The notes beneath the pieces were generated by a model. The model was not told where the DNA came from, did no database searches, and saw only the letters and a program-made list of their open reading frames with translations. A program made the position numbers and the translations under genes. Shown piece after piece: positions 22,776-35,748 of a stretch of 64,000 bases of DNA. The stretch's first letter is position 1. Each line of letters opens with the position of its first letter. The stretch comes from Lineus longissimus (taxonomy: Eukaryota; Nemertea; Pilidiophora; Heteronemertea; Lineidae). The stretch lies in contig NC_088316.1 in the NCBI RefSeq assembly GCF_910592395.1, forward strand, positions 3,970,001 through 4,034,000, written 5' to 3'.

Positions 22776-25149
22776 ACATATTAATTTCAATTTATGTCAT
22801 TACACATGTTACATGTACATTTTATGTCAAATTCTTTCAACTAGATGAAGATCTAGTAGATGATGTTTCAGTTTCAGTTTCTTTCTATTCTAGAAAGGGG
22901 ATCTTTTTTTCTCGTGGGCTCAATTTAAAAGAATTGGGGATCTTAAATCTTTGATTGTTGTTTGATATAAAATGAGTTTCTTGTGGTTAAAATGTCAGTG
23001 TAAGAATTGGATATTTGCAAGAATAAATAAAGTCTTTATGCATTCTTGTTGTTATTGATCATTGGCAGGATATGGTGTGTTTTATTGAATATTTTCTTTC
23101 AAAATCGATAGGTTTTGGACACTGAGTTTGATGACTACTCAAAACATGAACACAACTTGCAGTGACCTGCAATAGTTATCACATGTGACAAAAGTATCTA
23201 GTTTGCAGGGGTCATTGGAGATGTCTGCAACAAGAATCGGTCGTCACTTCGACCGCTCATCACAGCAATAATTATTGCAACAGCGATAATCATTGAAGTC
23301 GCGGTGATAAAAATCTGGTGTTTGCGTGTCACTGGACCATAGGAGCATTGCTAGAAACTGGTGAATTCCGCCTGTCAAACCCAGATATCAGTCTGACTGT
23401 CATGCCCTGTAGCAATGTATAAACAACTTCCATATCTAAGATTTCTGCCTCCTACAGATTTTTTAATCTCCGGTTCTTATTTTTCACATTCAGCATGTTC
23501 AGCTTATTAATTTCATTTCTGAGCTTTAAAAAATTATTAAGTATTGATCTTTTCTAGCTGCTTTGAAGATGTTGTATTGTATCGGGATAATGTCAGTGAC
23601 AGATATGATTTCGTGTATGTTTTTGGTTGAAGTTGGATGCAAGCTGTTGATCATTATTTGGTAAGCACATGTGTCATGACCTTAACATCTCGCAGAGGAG
23701 AGATTTGTGTGTCACAGCGCCCTGCGAAAATTACCACTGCGATAAGCGACAAAAAGATTGCTTGTCTGTAGGCAAAGCCGGTCATTGCTGGGATAAATAT
23801 CGTGAATGACAGAAGTATCTACTTTGCGAGAGTCATTGTGCTGTGACGGCTCATCAGTGCAATAATTATTGCAAGTTGCAAGTGCACCAACTGCTGCGTT
23901 GAAACATATTTTGTCTCTTAAATTTATTTGGCCTGGAGTCTGACAACTGAGATTAAATTGTCGCCGATGAGATAATGATCGAGACAATTCTCACAGCTTT
24001 GAATAAGCCGCCCATCTCAATTCCATAATTGATTTTATTAATTAGTTTCATTAGATGTTCGAAATGGCTGTCAGATTTCCGAGCCCTGCTGTCATGACTG
24101 TTAATCCATTTCATAGTAGGAGTGTTTGAAGTTTCAGATTTGGTGCCATGCTTCGTACCCTTTTTAGAGAAAAAAATTTTTAAACTTTATCACGCAAGTT
24201 TTTTCATATTTAATCTACATCTTTCTAATATTTAAAGGGACTCTGATGTCTCCGCAAAATTGGTGCATGATAATTTGCCTCCCGACTTCTAGGGTTGCCA
24301 GAATCTTATGCAGTGTACTTAATACAGCAGACTATTGATATATTGGATATTAACACTTTAAAAATTTAGACAATGGCAAAATGTACTGCCGGTACCTGTC
24401 TGTTTTGGCAGAAACATTGCGACCAATCTTGCTTTGCAGTTCCTTCAAAATTAACTGGATGGAACTAATGCACTTGGAGTGCCACGATTACCAATCAACC
24501 ACTTATTGAATGTTCCGTGTTGCGTTCCTCAATTGTACCAATAAGGTCAAAAAAGGATGCAATTTGACTGAAAGAAAACACTCATTGCTTATGAACATGA
24601 TAAAAACATGACTTATGGTTTTCTGAAGTATCTTGTCTATCAGTGGAAAGTGAGCAGTTATATTTGCTCCGGAGTAGGCACACCACTCACCTCACCCATT
24701 TAGCCATAGGGTTCTGCCAGTGGAGTCAACTAGCAGGATATTAATCTCGGCCAAAATAGAAAGCCAAGCCGACTTGAGAATATACAACATTCTAGATTGG
24801 CTTTTCTATCACTCGTGATACAGATACATTAGGGCTATAAATTGGAAGAAATCCTAGATCGAGTTTCATCTGGCGTTGAGAGAAATTAAGCCGTGGTACT
24901 GAATTCAAAATATCCAATGCCCCGCGGCAAATTTCCCGCGATTGAGAGATCGGATATCTTAAATGACAGCCATCCAACTAAAGGTGGATGAAAGAAAACA
25001 TCCACGAGGGATCGTCTTCAGAATTGAATTACGGAGATGAGCACAACGAAATGACAGGTATTGAATTTAAGAAATGGCTGAAGGTGTCTGGTGATTGTGG
25101 ATTTAAAGGGTGAGAAATTTTAAAGCCAGGGTTGAGATAAATACTTAGA
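22776..25149. other. intergenic; dispersed GCGATAA/GCAATAATTATTGC repeats
   Basis: Segments at 23200-23300 and 23700-23890 share CTCATCA..GCAATAATTATTGCAA, GTATCTA.TTTGC.GGGTCATT and GCGATAA motifs. Related pieces occur at 38880-39000 and 46980-47180 (ACAAAAATTGCTCATTTGCGC). No gene is supported. Confidence 0.4.
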
Positions 25150-26640
25150 TGGATAAAAAAGGCAGTCACCACCTGACTTCAACCCTACATTTCCTTATCT
25201 TACAACCCTATTCTCATTTTCAACTCGGCTGGGTGAGCTTATGTCGTCAGTCTTGTCCGTCGTCTGCCGTCCGTCGGGCCGTGGGTCTGTCGGGCCGTCC
25301 ATCCATCCTCATTTTACCTGAACAAGATCAAAATGACAAGACCCAAACCATACATTTCCAGACTTCACCAACCTAACGACAAGAGCCAATCCAGTGTATT
25401 TCCTCATTTTACCTGAACAAGATCAAAATGACAAGACCCAAACCATACATTTCCAGACTTTACCAACCTTACGACAAGAGCCAATCCAGTGTATTTCCTC
25501 ATTTTACCTGAACAAGATCAAAATTATAAGACCCAAACCATACATTTCCAGACTTTACCAACCTAACGACAAGAACCAATCCAGTTATTTCCTCATTTTA
25601 CCTGAACAAGATCAAAATTACAAGACCCAAACCATACATTTCCAGACTTCACCAACCTAACAACAAGAGCCAATCCAGTGTATTTCCTCATTTTACCTGA
25701 ACAAGATCAAAATGACAAGACCCAAACCATACATTTCCAGACTTCACCAACCTAACAACAAGAGCCAATCCAGTGTATTTCCTCATTTTACCTGTACCAG
25801 ATCAAAATTACAAGACCCAAACCATACATTTCCAGACTTCACCAACCTAACGACAAGAGCCAATCCAGTGTATTTCCTCATTTTACCTGTACAAGATCAA
25901 AATGACAAGACCCAAACCATACATTTCCAGACTTTACCAACCTTACGACAAGAGCCAATCCAGTGTATTTCCTCATTTTACCTGAACAAGATCAAAATTA
26001 TAAGACCCAAACCATACATTTCCAGACTTTACCAACCTAACGACAAGAGCCAATCCAGTGTATTTCCTCATTTTACCTAAACAAGATCAAAATTACAAGA
26101 CCCAAACCATACATTTCCAGACTTTACCAACCTAACGACAAGAGCCAATCCAGTGTATTTCCTCATTTTACCTGAACAAGATCAAAATGACAAGACCCAA
26201 ACCATACATTTCCAGACTTTACCAACCTAACGACAAGAGCCAATCCAGTGTATTTCCTCATTTTAACCTGAACAAGATCAAAATTACAAGACCCAAACCA
26301 TACATTTCCAGACTTCACCAACCTAACGACAAGAGTCAATCCAGTGTATTTCCTCATTTTACCTGAACAAGATCAAAATTACAAGACCCAAACTATACAT
26401 TTCCAGACTTCACCAACCTAACGACAAGAGCCAATCCAGTGTATTTCCTCATTTTACCTGAACAAGATCAGAATTACGAGACCCAAACCATATATTTCCA
26501 GACTTTACCAACCTAACGACAAGAGCCAATCCAGTGTATTTCCTCATTTTACCTGAACAAGATCAGAATTACGAGATCTAAACCCTTCATTTCTTCACTT
26601 TACAACCCTAAACCTTGAGAGCTAACCAATGTATTACATC
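25150..26640 (+). repeat. 95-bp minisatellite, about 14 units, with GTGAGCTTAT-(GTCCGTC) left flank
   Basis: TCATTTTACCTGAACAAGATC recurs about every 95 bp from 25309 to about 26550. Each unit also holds AAGACCCAAACCATACATTT and GACAAGAGCCAATCCAGTG. Unit length is not a multiple of three, and short frames open in each phase, so it is not coding. The sequence before it (25229-25300) reads GGGTGAGCTTAT then GTCCGTCGTCTGCCGTCCGTC, matching the left ends of the B elements. The array is therefore probably the core of another member of that element class. Confidence 0.9.
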
Positions 26641-26980
26641 CTAATCCAAAGAGTGCATCTTTGTTTCTGTTTTTGCATGAATGATTGATCTGTTTTTTCA
26701 GTATAATCGACTCCACACAGAGGATGAGTAATGGTGCGGAAGATTCACTGAAGTCAATTTTGCTGATTTGTTGCTGGGCGATTGATTATTAACCATTTCT
26801 CTACCAGACTTTTGTGACTCGTCACAGCTGAACCAGCTGCATGTTGCTCTAAGCTTGGCAGGTAGAGACTGACTGGTTGTTCATTTCACTGTTAGTCTAC
26901 CTTTTTGAAAATCAGGAAATATGCACAAGACTTGCACATTTGCATTATCTGGATGACCCATCCTCAAACATGTCAAACTG
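26641..26980. other. intergenic, no gene seen
   Basis: AT-rich sequence separating the minisatellite from the 27-29 kb diverged repeats. Confidence 0.35.
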
Positions 26981-28970
26981 ATTGATCTGTCTCAAGGGTT
27001 GTCCAGCTCACAGATCTGATAATCCAGTGGACAGCTACAAGTCCATTACCATGTTTGTCTTATGAGTAACAATATATTTGGAGAACACTGACTTGTGTCT
27101 ATGGGTGATATGAATAGAAACTAGTATATGCTTTAACTTCAATTTTATCCAGGAAGGCCCAGTGTAAATGTACATGGAGTTTTAGATAAAAGCATTTGCT
27201 AGTCTTTATTCATATCACCCATGTCTTTTCAGTCTTTCCAAGATATTTCTTGCAGTTTTCTCATTTTAAGAACTGGCCAAGAGAGATCATCCTTTGTACC
27301 TTCTGCAAAACATGTTCTCGACAGCTAGTCCATTGACTGTCCTTTGATTGCCAGTTCATTAGACTTCTTTTTCCCTTCCTCTTACTAACTTATTGGAATC
27401 AAGGTCCTTTCTATATGTACACAGTCAATAAATACGCACATGACTTGCATATTTGCCTAATCAGGTTCAACCATCCTCAAACTGATTGATCCATCTCAAG
27501 GGTTGTCCAGCAGATAGATCTGATTATCCTGTGGATGGCTACAAGTCCAGTACCATGTTCGTGTTATAAGTAACAAAGTCTTGGGAGAACACCTGTGTCC
27601 ATATGTCTCATCAGTCTTCAAAGATATTTCATACAGTCGAGTGGCGTAGAGTCCAGTGTCAGTTGCACTTTCTGCCATAACATGTTGTCAACTGCTAGTC
27701 CCTTCACTGTCATGTGATTGTCAGCTCATTTGATTTCCTTTTCCCTTTCTCTTACTAACTTATTGGAATCAATGTCCTTTCTATAGATACACAGCCAGTA
27801 AATACCCACGAGAGTTGTATATTTGCCTTATCTGGTTGAACCATCTCAGACTAATTGATCTGTCTCAAGGGTTGTCCAGCGCGTATAGATCTGATTATCC
27901 AGCTGCTGCATTTGTCTTATTAGTAACAACGCATTTGAAGCATAATCCTGTTATTTTCACTCTACCAACTATCCTTTATTCTGTGGAGACGTTCTCACAG
28001 TACATTGATGTGGAAAACTGGCCAGGTTCAAACGGGTTTCTTTAAAGTGGTCATTCGCTTGAGCTTTTTGCCAAATATTTGCATTCTTTCTTCTGAATCT
28101 TTTTCGTCCAGCGGGGCCGATTTTTCTTCCTCGAGAGACATTCTGGCTGCTTATTGATATGGGCAACTGGTCGCACTCAGTCATTCCTTTGAACTATTTG
28201 AAAAGCATTTTTGCCAAGTCCTGAGCCTTGTTTGTCTTACAGGAAAAGCTTTTTCTTCCCTGGGAGACATTCTGGTAGCTGATCGATGTGGGCAAATGGT
28301 CCACAGTCAGAGTAGTCATTCCGTTGAACTGTTTGAAAGACTTATTCTTGACCTTTTAATTTTTATTTGACATCCTAACACAACCTCGATTGCTCTAAAA
28401 ATCAGTAAAAAATACAGCCGTAAAAACAGCACCTTGTTTTATCAGCAGCAGTCTCAACCTTTCAATTGTGATGTGGTTGGTGCATGGAGTTGCACATGTT
28501 CTGTTGGATTAGATGAAACAATGTAATGGCAGAAAATAGTTTTCAACCGGTTTTTTAGCAGACATTTTAATTGTTGGTGTATTGGAATTGAAATTAACAC
28601 CACATTGGCGGGTCACGGTATTTCGAGATCTCGATTTATATCAGAGACCTGCCAGTGCAGTGTTTATTTCTTAAACCCATTGGTAGGCCATTACTATCTG
28701 TCAGTCTGTATCATTCTAGCTGAGCATCCAGTATTACCCTTTGGAAAAAAATTCCTGCTCTCCATTGATCTTGAGAACTCGGGCAGAGACAAACTGGATA
28801 TTGGTCATCTGAATTTTTTCCAAATATTTACATTGGCTAATAACATATCGGGAATCTTTCATCTGATTTATTCTTTGGGGAGGCGCTGTCAGTACAGTGA
28901 TGTTGATAACTGGCCTAGTTCAAAGCAGTCGTTAATCATAACTTCCTGCCAGACAGTTCCGTTATCTCCG
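26981..28970 (+). repeat. diverged long tandem repeats (about 375-500 bp and about 130 bp)
   Basis: TGATC.{0,2}TCTCAAGGGTTGTCCAGC followed by AGATCTGAT.ATCC occurs near 26983, 27487 and 27858, with a weaker relative near 29240. CTCTTACTAACTTATTGGAATCAA occurs at 27381 and 27746. A shorter unit (GGAGACATTCT...TGATGTGG..AACTGG) occurs near 27985, 28130, 28258 and 28875. Some units read open (for example QYIDVENWPG and QYSDVDNWPS), but others carry stops, so I treat them as non-coding. Confidence 0.6.
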
Positions 28971-28995
28971 TGACCATCAGACTATTATGTTCTCC

Positions 28996-29023
28996 TCCCC
29001 CACCCCACCCCCCCCCCCCCCCC
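28996..29023. repeat. poly-C tract (G-quadruplex potential on minus strand)
   Basis: Runs of C interrupted by two A residues, the last about 17 C long. Confidence 0.9.
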
Positions 29024-31930
29024 ACTGCATGATGAAGAGGGTAAAAGCTGCTACTGACATTTTTTTCCTCTCTCCCGAATCCTGATAGTTATTTTTGGAC
29101 AATCCTGGAATACTGTAAAGACCTTTCCCCTCTTCTATAGCTATGGCTTTCCTCTTTCTACCATTATTGGTGTCGATATTTGTTCCTTGTACGCTGAGTT
29201 ATCAAGGACTAGCAAGGTTCCCCACGTTTGTTCTGATTGATCTCTCATGGGCTATAAGTCTTGTATCAGATTACCCGGTGGATACAAGTTGAGGGCCATG
29301 TTTGTCATATTGCTATGAACAATTATCTAAGATGTTGTCAAGAGATACTGTGTCATGATTGGAGGTGGCACTTCTGTCTATGCTTGTCTATCACCGGAGC
29401 GTGATTTTCAGAGGATTTTGGGGATTTTCCAATTTTTAGCTTCGTGATCATTTCACATTACATGATAACTAACTTTCAATTCATGTTATCAAAAATTTAT
29501 AAGGCGAGCTTATTTTTGATGTTATCTCTAACTTCAAATCACAGCATTGTAGAACATTATTCCAATCGTCTAGTTGCTTTGATGCCAGTCCAGAATGATG
29601 GGAACTGCATTAGTTACAGTATACTGGCATGGTTATTGCTTTGCGTGGACGCTGAGTTTCTCCCTCTGGTGTCCTCTGTCTTCTGTGGTTGGGCTTTTTG
29701 TAAGGATTCCTCTACCATAAGGTAGACTGCCTGTCAGTGCTTTCACTTACTTAATTAATTACTTACTTAGTCCTCCTTTTGCACATAAGTCTTCAATCTT
29801 CTGTCTCCACCCACCTGGGTTGGCAGCCTGTCTGTGGATGTTTCCCCAGGTCAGACCAGACTGCCTCATGTCCATTTTTTCTGTTTGGCACAGGTGAGGG
29901 CAGGTCAGGACTTTCAGCTCTTCAAATTTGTCTGCCAAAGTTAAGGAGTGACATCTACCCGATTTGTTTTTCGGTGTGTTCCAGCTTATAGATTCGTTTC
30001 CTAGGAGGCCAATCTCTCCCTCCCCCGGCTTGCTTAGCAGTCCACGCACACTTCTATCAAACATTTGTCAAAGCCGCCTGGTAATACGGTGGTTAGATCA
30101 CAGTTTGTTAGCTTGGAGAAAAACAGCGTAAATGATGTCCGAGCTAATGGAACATGCTTTGGATGGTCCAGTTTCGTGTTGGAAATGGGATATTCTTTTA
30201 GGGTTGGTGTGTCATCATGTGAGAAAGCACGCAAAGTGCTGAATCAAAGGTAAAACCTAGGAGACTTTGCTTTTGTGACCGTTGGTTGCTTTGCGCTGTT
30301 ATGGTTGGGCAGCATGCATTTGGTTTTGCGTGCCTCAGTGTTTGACCAAGGAGAGGTGTCCACCTACACACAGTTGCCTATTTGACAACTTGCCCTTTAT
30401 CGCTCCACAAACGAGTAATTTCTGTCACTACAACTCAGCAAAGACAATATGGTGATTGATTTCGATATAAAATAGTCAGCGAAGAAATGAATTAAAGGTA
30501 AATCCCTGGAGACTTTGCTTTTGTGAGCTTTGGTTGCTAAGCGTTTCATGGTACGGCGCAGGTAACAGTGATAGAAATTTAGTGGGTTTTTTTACTTTTA
30601 TTTGATCGAAAATGACTTGTATGCACATTTGTCTTTAGTACACCAACCTCCACAACTTCTGTAAGTGGGCAGCCATGCAGATTTATTGGTTTCATATTCT
30701 AAAATAGAACTCGAATAAAACCCCATTAGCCAGCAAGAAAAATTAAGAACTAATCAAGTTTTAAAAAGAGTCTTCCTCTAATTGGCAATTCTATCATCAA
30801 CACTTCTCCAAATTCTGGTTCTCAAAGTTTTCATTACTCGCAAATGCATCGCCAATAGCAAAAATCTTTTTTAGCATTCACAGCAATGTTTACAGAAGAA
30901 ACCAGTTAATTGATTAACTTCTTCAGATTGCTTGGTTGAGAATGTTGCATGCCACAACAATTCCTCAGACATGTTAGAGGAATGACGTGCGCCATACTAA
31001 ATCAGAATAAAGCGGCCCTGTTGTGACACAGGAATCTAACCAGCGCTATAAATGAAATGTTTTGCCAAAAATACTGCCAAATTTTCTATGCCAGACATGA
31101 TATTGGCTGTATATCTGATTTAGAGTGTTTGATCAGTTGATAGAATACATCTTGAATTATGATAAATGGTAATTCAATTCAAATTCAGTTATACTATTCC
31201 ACCATCTGATCTGGTGTCCTCAAAACTGCTCAGATTTATGAATGAGAACGTATTCCCTTTGGTTTTTATCAGGCCATTCTAAACTCATTATTTTTATAAG
31301 TATTTCATGACAGGTTTTCTTTCAATCCTGGTTTAAGATGATTAGTCCTTGAATTATATCAACTTCCTTTGCTCATTTTTAAAAGTGTATAGGTGTGGAA
31401 TGAGTGAAGCGAAATACTGTGCCCAGATTGGAAAACCTAAGTCGTTGATTGGCAAACATTTTTAAGAATTTGACCAATTCCAACCAGAAACGGCTTGCGA
31501 AGGAATTAAATCAGAATAGGTTACAACAAACATACTATGCATCCCAGCCTGTAGAGGTCTTTCAGAATAATAAAACCCCCCAAAATCTTTTTGAACTGGT
31601 GAAAAACCTCCAAGGTTCAATTGCTCAAAAACCCTTATCTCTAAGACTCTAGCTTCTAGCAGGACCTTGTCCCCTGACGTTCTACTTCAGCTAGTTAGTT
31701 GCTTTGATCTGTGGGGAGATGATCAGACCTGCCTGGAGATATATCCGCCTAATCACATTTGTTCAGATTGTTAACTGTGCTGCCTGCTGCAGTCTCTTGG
31801 GTGTTGATTACAGCAGAGCTGGTCACTGTTGTTGAAAATGTCACCTGAGAGAACTGAGGTTATTGTGGGTCAGCGATTGGTATCTATGATCATGTTTTGA
31901 TGTGTATGGTGACTTCTATGTTTATAAAAA
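29024..31930. other. intergenic; paired short duplications
   Basis: GGAGACTTTGCTTTTGTGA with flanking sequence occurs at about 30260 and 30508. A block at 31190-31290 reappears inverted at 34838-34925 (TTTGAATGAGAAC...GGCCAT). I find no gene; frames at 29444-30253 and 31449-31652 are short and unrecognised. Confidence 0.35.
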
Positions 31931-31989
31931 GGCTGATAACATGGCAGGGAGTGCCAGTGCTCTCAAGAGACTGTGACCTGAGAGCAGCC

Positions 31990-32700
31990 AATGTTGTAAA
32001 CGCCTGCCTGGCCAAGAACGAGAGTGAGACACCGACTTGGTCCATGGCAAGATTGCTAGAGAAGGTCAACAGGGGAGATGGTGCAAGTGTACTTCTACAG
32101 GGAGAGATAACCACAAACTGCCTGGCCAAGAACAAGAGCGAGACACCAACTTGGTCCATGGCAGGATTGCTAGAGAAGGAGGTCAACAGGGCTGATGGTG
32201 CAAGTGTACTTCTACAGGGAGAGATAGCCACAAACTGCCTGGCCAAGAACAAGAGCAAGACACCGACTTGGTCCATGGCAGGATTGCTAGAGAAGGAGGT
32301 CAACAGGGCTGATGGTGCAAGTGTACTTCTACGGGGAGAGATAGCCACAAACTGCCTGGCCAAGAACAAGAGCGAGACACCAACTTGGTCCATGGCAAGA
32401 TTGCTAGAGAAGGAGGTCAACAGGGGAGATGGTGCAAGTGTACTTCTACGGGGAGAGATAGCCACAAACTGCCTGGCCAAGAACAAGAGCGAGACACCAA
32501 CTTGGTCCATGGCAAGATTGCTAGAGAAGGTCAACAGGGGAGATGGTGCAAGTGTACTTCTACGGGGAGAGATAGCCACAAACTGCCTGGCCAAGAACAA
32601 GAGCAAGACACCGACTTGGTCCATGGCAGGATTGCTAGAGAAGGAGGTCAACAGGGGAGATGGTGCTAGTGTACTTCTACGGGGAGAGCAGACGGGTATC
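31990..32700 (+). repeat. 114/117-bp minisatellite, 6 units, open in frame
   Basis: TGCCTGGCCAAGAAC recurs at 32005, 32119, 32236, 32353, 32470 and 32584. All spacings are 114 or 117 (multiples of three); the difference is loss of one GAG codon. The plus frame 31897-32754 is open for 285 codons, repeating TPTWSMA.LLEKEVNRGDGASVLLRGE. The opposite strand and another frame are open too, which any stop-free repeat unit would give. No signal peptide or known domain. Coding status is undecided. Confidence 0.8.
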
Positions 32701-32754
32701 AACTCAAATAAAAGATTGGTACGATCACCAGTAGTGGGGTCAGAACTCTTTTGA

Positions 32755-33150
32755 CATGCTCAGGGAAGAGGGCTGGCGTGGATGCCAGAGCCACTACTCA
32801 TCTTACACCTGGACAAGAACTAGAACAGAACAACACCATATAAAGTAGATTATCTAAACAGGTAGATGAATCCGCTATTCCAATTCTTTTATTGCAGAGT
32901 GTCCTCTAAAGTAGAGTAAAAGGAGTTGCCCATGATCATAAACATCTTTCTTCGTTTGAAATCGATTGAGTAGAAATGGCAGACTATTTGAAGCCTCGGC
33001 AAAATCCCTTGGAGATATGATACTATCATTATGTCTACTCAATTAGAACTGATCTTTCCAGTAGAGCCCTTGGTGATTTTGTGCTCAGTACTTCAAATTC
33101 TTGATTAGTCTGCTTGTGATTACTGGAAGAAGTTTTGGTGATTGAAGTTT
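32755..33150. other. intergenic, no gene seen
   Basis: Nothing recognisable between the two repeat blocks. Confidence 0.35.
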
Positions 33151-34330
33151 GATATCATGAATGTTTGACTCCTTGATGAGGTGACATTTGAATGGAAGCC
33201 TGACCTTTTCCTTGCAATTTGACCCTCTTCTGGCCTCTGGCCATCTTGAAAATCCTTTTTTGGTTGGATACTGTTGGCCCTGTTGATAATTGATAAGGGG
33301 ACATTCAGATGTGGGTGTGGCCTGCCAGAGCCCTCCCGATAGGTCAAACACATTTGATCTAACTAATGGTAGACCCCATGATGAGGTGACATTTGAATAA
33401 GAGCTTTTATATCAGAGCCTTCCCTCCAGTTGAGTGATAAGTTAAGTGATAAACTGATAAGTATTGAATATACTTTGATGAATCTGACACATTAGCCGCA
33501 CGTACACCACCTGAAAATGGACCACCAATCTTGGTTCGCGAACCAATGCCGCACCATCGAAAATCCACCAAGTGCGTACACCAGCCCTGCAGCTAGTTAT
33601 AAAATCCGGCTACAGATGGCGCGCAAACAATAAGCAGAAAGCGCCATTTCGAAAACGCCGCCTGGAGCCGAACCATCCAACTAGCTAATTGCCGATCCAT
33701 TTGCGCGTACACCACGACAAAGCCGAGCTTTTAACAAGCCGGGCGAATTTGGACCATCAAGCTTGGTGGGACAAATTCGCCCGGCAATTTTTATCGGCAA
33801 TGGATTGCCGAACCAATTTGTCGCGGCAATGTGGTGGTGTACGTGCAATTGGTCCACCAATATTTCGTGGTGTAAGCGCAGCTATTGTGAGAGTGACCTG
33901 CGAGAAGGCTCCCTGGTGATAGATCATGTTTGATCTAACAACTGCAGGTCTCCTTAATGAGGGGACATGCTGATGTGAGTGACCTGCCACAACACTCCCT
34001 ATAAGACGATACACTTTTAATCTTTGATGAGTTGACATCCTTATATGAATGTGACCTGCCAGAACCCACCCCCACACCCTTTTAAATCCTTCTACTTTGA
34101 TCTGACTGCTGTTGAATTCCTCGATGAGGTGACATTCATATGTGAGCGTGACCTGCCGAGACCCCCCAAGCAGATCCATCAAACTAATTTGAAAGCGCCA
34201 AGAGTGTCACCTCAACATGAATGTTTTCACACAGAAGCGTGACTTTTGAATCTAACCTGGAAATACCCTCCTTGTAGATCTACTGAGCTCATTTGAAAGC
34301 GCTGACGAACATCATCTCGCCATTGATGAT
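33151..34330 (+). repeat. diverged repeat of about 90 bp with GAGGTGACATT / GTGACCTGCC, interrupted by a MITE
   Basis: GATGAGGTGACATT(T/C) occurs near 33175, 33382 and 34124, with variants at 33300, 33960 and 34030. Each is followed by a GTGGCCTGCC or GTGACCTGCC block and an 'A.CCC.CCC' then TTTGATCT segment. The array is split by the inverted-repeat element 33491-33886. Confidence 0.6.
33491..33886. mobile_element. CG-richer inverted-repeat (foldback-like) MITE
   Basis: The left end TTAGCCGCACGTACACCACC and the right end, reverse-complemented (GCTGCGCTTACACCAC), are imperfect TIRs that continue through TGGACCACCAA. Internally, GCCGGGCGAATTTG (33738-33751) pairs perfectly with 33772-33785, and ATTGCCGATCCATT pairs with AATGGATTGCCG. 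The base composition is clearly more GC-rich than the flanks. No coding frame of note. Confidence 0.65.
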
Positions 34331-34837
34331 CCTACGATATTATCGATGGTCAATGTGTCTCATCTGATTATTGATATTTACATGGCCAGGGATGTGTAGA
34401 GTTATTTGATTTGCAATCTCGAGGGTGTGCAATCAGCGCTTCAATCATTCTGTCGATTGTGTTGGGACTGGCCGGGGTGGCAGACGTGCAGCAGACGTGC
34501 AATGTTTACTATTGCATACAGCTTTCAACATTTGACCTTATTACATTCGGTAAGTTACAGTTGGATGAGGCTGGATTTACAACATCCTTCCCAAATCTGC
34601 CTCAGCCTCCTTTGTCAGTTTCTTGACAGTTGTATCGTCTCTATCGATTAAATGACACAGAGGAGAACATTCTTGATTGCGTGAGATTTCCTTTCTTCGG
34701 TATCCACGCAACTTCTTGCCGTACTTCTCTATTGGCATTCTCTGGAACATTTGTGTGTCATGTTGAAGTGATCCTAACAACATTGACCTGTCTTAAAGGA
34801 AACCTGAAGTGAAGCGCTTATATAAACAATAAGGTTT
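34331..34837. other. intergenic, no gene seen
   Basis: A short frame at 34406-34651 starts with hydrophobic residues but has no recognisable domain. Confidence 0.3.
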
Positions 34838-35190
34838 GGATGGCCCAGTTAATCCTTTGGCAGGAATTAGTTCTCATTCAAAAATTGGAGCAGTTTCGAG
34901 GACCACAGACAGTGGCCGAGTACTCAACTTAATTTTCATCCCTTGAAAAGCACCTCTACTCATGTTTTGTATCAAGGAATCTAAGTAAAACCATTAGCCA
35001 AGATTCCTGCTGGCAGTATTAGTTACATAACATTATGGATGAAATGTTATGTTACATAGCATCATGAATAAAAGGTTATACGTTACATAACATTGTGAAT
35101 GAAATGTTATGTTATAAATACTACTTTTTGATGCCAGCCAGGATCTTGGCTGATGGTCTGATTTTGATTGTTTGATAAACTTCATTTTGA
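34838..35190. repeat. dispersed repeat with palindromic ACATAACATT core
   Basis: The left part is the inverted relative of 31190-31290. The core at 35020-35120 repeats GTTACATAACATT / AATGTTATGTTA three times in both orientations. The right part resembles 31075-31145 (ATGCCAG...TTGGCTG.T..TCTGATTT). Confidence 0.5.
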
Positions 35191-35195
35191 ATATA

Positions 35196-35357
35196 AAGTG
35201 GAACCTCCCTTAGCGAAACACCTCTCTATTAAGGACAACCTTTCTGTTAAGGACACTAGTTTTTGTCCCAAATTGGTTGTTTCCATTCAATTTGACTTCT
35301 CTTTTAAGGACAGCACTTGTCAGTCGAGAGGGTGTCCTTAATAGAGAGGTTCTACTG
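35196..35357 (+). mobile_element. MITE, CAGTAGAACC family, copy 3
   Basis: 162 bp. Flanked by TA (35194-35195, 35358-35359). Ends AAGTGGAACCTCC and AGAGGTTCTACTG, with internal CTCTCTATTAAGGACA blocks. Confidence 0.8.
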
Positions 35358-35748
35358 TACCTGAATGGTGATACTATTCATGGGATTAAAATGAAGCTGA
35401 GTAAATCATATAGTGCTGGTTATGTTCTTATGTCTGTATAATGGCAGGGCCTCTTTAATACTGTTCTTCAATACTTATCATGAAACTACTCAACAATGTC
35501 TTGTGGATACTCTCTTGTTGCCATGACTATGATTAAGATAAATGTACTGAATGACGAAGATCAGTTAGGTTTTTTGTGTGCTACATGGAAGGCTTTCCCA
35601 AGAACATCAAGAGATTTGTTCAGATACGAAAACTTTTTTCTGAAAACATGCTCTCAGAACTACTTGGCAGGCAATCATGTGGGTAATACCAGAAATGCAT
35701 AAGCGAGCGTAGCAATGTTTTAGCAAGGACTAGGATCAAGACGAATGT

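Noticed and set aside
25149-26357. Open frames repeating the same peptide over the 95-bp array
   Set aside because: Unit length is not a multiple of three, and the same peptide appears in successive frames, so they are by-products of the minisatellite.
31890-32702. 270-codon antisense frame across the 114/117-bp repeat
   Set aside because: Any stop-free unit of length divisible by three opens several frames. There is no domain, signal or independent support for the minus strand.
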